This document shows, piece after piece, positions 63,330 through 64,000 of a DNA stretch of 64,000 nt. Under the pieces are notes generated by a model. The model did not search any database. It was not told the DNA's origin and was given only the letters and a program-made list of their open reading frames with translations. The DNA comes from Sarcomyxa edulis (lineage: Eukaryota; Basidiomycota; Agaricomycetes; Agaricales; Mycenaceae), in NCBI GenBank assembly GCA_009761415.1, contig QUOL01000001.1, positions 372,001-436,000 on the forward strand, given 5' to 3'. How positions within the stretch are numbered: the stretch's first letter is position 1; each line of letters starts with the position of its first letter. Made by a program: the position numbers and the translations under genes.

Positions 63330-64000
63330 GTTTGCTCGTTGGTATCTAGAAGAAGGAAGTCGACGAAAAGTGTACGAATAATAATAGATGGTGACCCGTT
63401 TGTCTCTGCTCTCAGTGTTTGATCTCGTCGATGTGCATCCTCATGAAGAAACGGAATACTTGCAACGCGTTCGTACAACTCATCCAAAATTCACGAATCA
63501 CCCATATAGCATATGCATCCGACGAAGCACCAAATAGGTTGCGCGCTTTCTATCGATTTCGGATATCAGGATCGTCGAGTCGTACGCGTCCCATCATACT
63601 GGCATATTACGCGCTTTCTCATGAATCGCAATCGTACCTGAAAGCCTGAAGCTAAGGCTAAGCCTGTCCGACACGTCGGCGAGCTTACAGAACCAAACGA
63701 CGGCATTGGTGGCCATCAGCGGCAACGACTTGTTCGGGATCTTACACACGCCGCTGGCAATGATGAAGGACGTATTATTGCTGCCTGCACTGTGCGGCCT
63801 TATCAGCTTCTCTAGGTATGCCTTATTCAACGTTCTCATCCGCTTTTCTCTTCTTATCAGGGCGCCTCGTTACTTATAGGACACCTTGCCATCATCGCCA
63901 AGGCGGCTGACACCGTGACTGGCAGAATTCTATCCTTATATCCCCAACGGTAGAAAGCCCGCCTCTCGGAGTCGAGCACCCGCCTGGATTCACACCAGAC
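63330..64000. other. Right edge, possible partial gene
   Basis: Two plus-strand stretches look more protein-like than their surroundings: DLVDVHPHEETEYLQRVRTT (about 63422-63480, open from an ATG at about 63388) and HVGELTEPNDGIGGHQRQRL (about 63680-63740). Stops separate them and I could not link them with good splice sites. They may be 5' exons of a gene continuing past 64000, or chance. No family recognised. Confidence 0.2.

Noticed and set aside
63955..64000. tRNA-like 3' half (ggattcacacc) at the right edge
   Set aside because: The T-loop does not match the B-box consensus and the rest of the tRNA would lie outside the window.

Overview
This window is a gene-dense stretch of a filamentous basidiomycete genome, most likely an agaricomycete. 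The evidence is the architecture: many introns of about 45-90 bp with GTRNGT donors and CTNA-type branch points, exons often under 100 bp, short intergenic spacers, and a gene set typical of Agaricomycetes (DUF4246 protein, F-box/LRR protein, CDF transporter, Baeyer-Villiger-type monooxygenase, DNMT1-like methyltransferase). I found no CRISPR array, rRNA, convincing tRNA or intact transposon.

Left part (1-20 kb): the 5' end of a DNMT1-like cytosine methyltransferase runs off the left edge on the minus strand. A TATA-driven micro-exon gene of unknown function follows. A protein with a p47/Shp1-type SEP domain but no UBX domain is divergent from the AP-3 delta adaptin gene. Next come a GCK-III (MST3/STK25-like) Ste20 kinase, a single-pass membrane protein, a cytochrome P450, an MMT-type cation diffusion facilitator, and a secreted cysteine-poor repeat protein behind a strong-looking TATA promoter.

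Middle (20-45 kb): a type II membrane alpha-1,6-fucosyltransferase-like enzyme, an F-box protein, an SDR oxidoreductase, an ankyrin-like gene remnant, exocyst subunit Exo84 divergent from a Sel1-repeat chitin synthase activator (Chs4/Skt5 type, with a CaaX end), a flavin monooxygenase, a RhoGEF with a DH domain and no PH domain, and the Hog1 stress MAP kinase divergent from mitochondrial NADH-cytochrome b5 reductase (Mcr1).

Right part (45-64 kb): a Ubp2-like ubiquitin protease, a small coiled-coil protein, THO subunit Hpr1/THOC1, a tandem pair of complete UDP-glucose 4-epimerase genes, an MFS transporter, a DUF4246 protein and an Ess1/Pin1 prolyl isomerase. Several genes fit hyphal growth (Exo84, Chs4, RhoGEF, GCK-III kinase, Hog1), but nothing suggests a dedicated biosynthetic cluster.

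Gene models were spliced by eye. For the SEP protein, secreted protein, F-box protein, RhoGEF, Chs4-like and Ess1 genes, the exon lengths sum to a multiple of three with the introns given. Other models rest on conserved motifs joined across clear splice sites. The most unusual items are the SEP-only protein, the secreted repeat protein and its promoter motifs, the epimerase pair with a four-fold AACGGGAATT repeat upstream, and two genes whose first coding exon is only the ATG.
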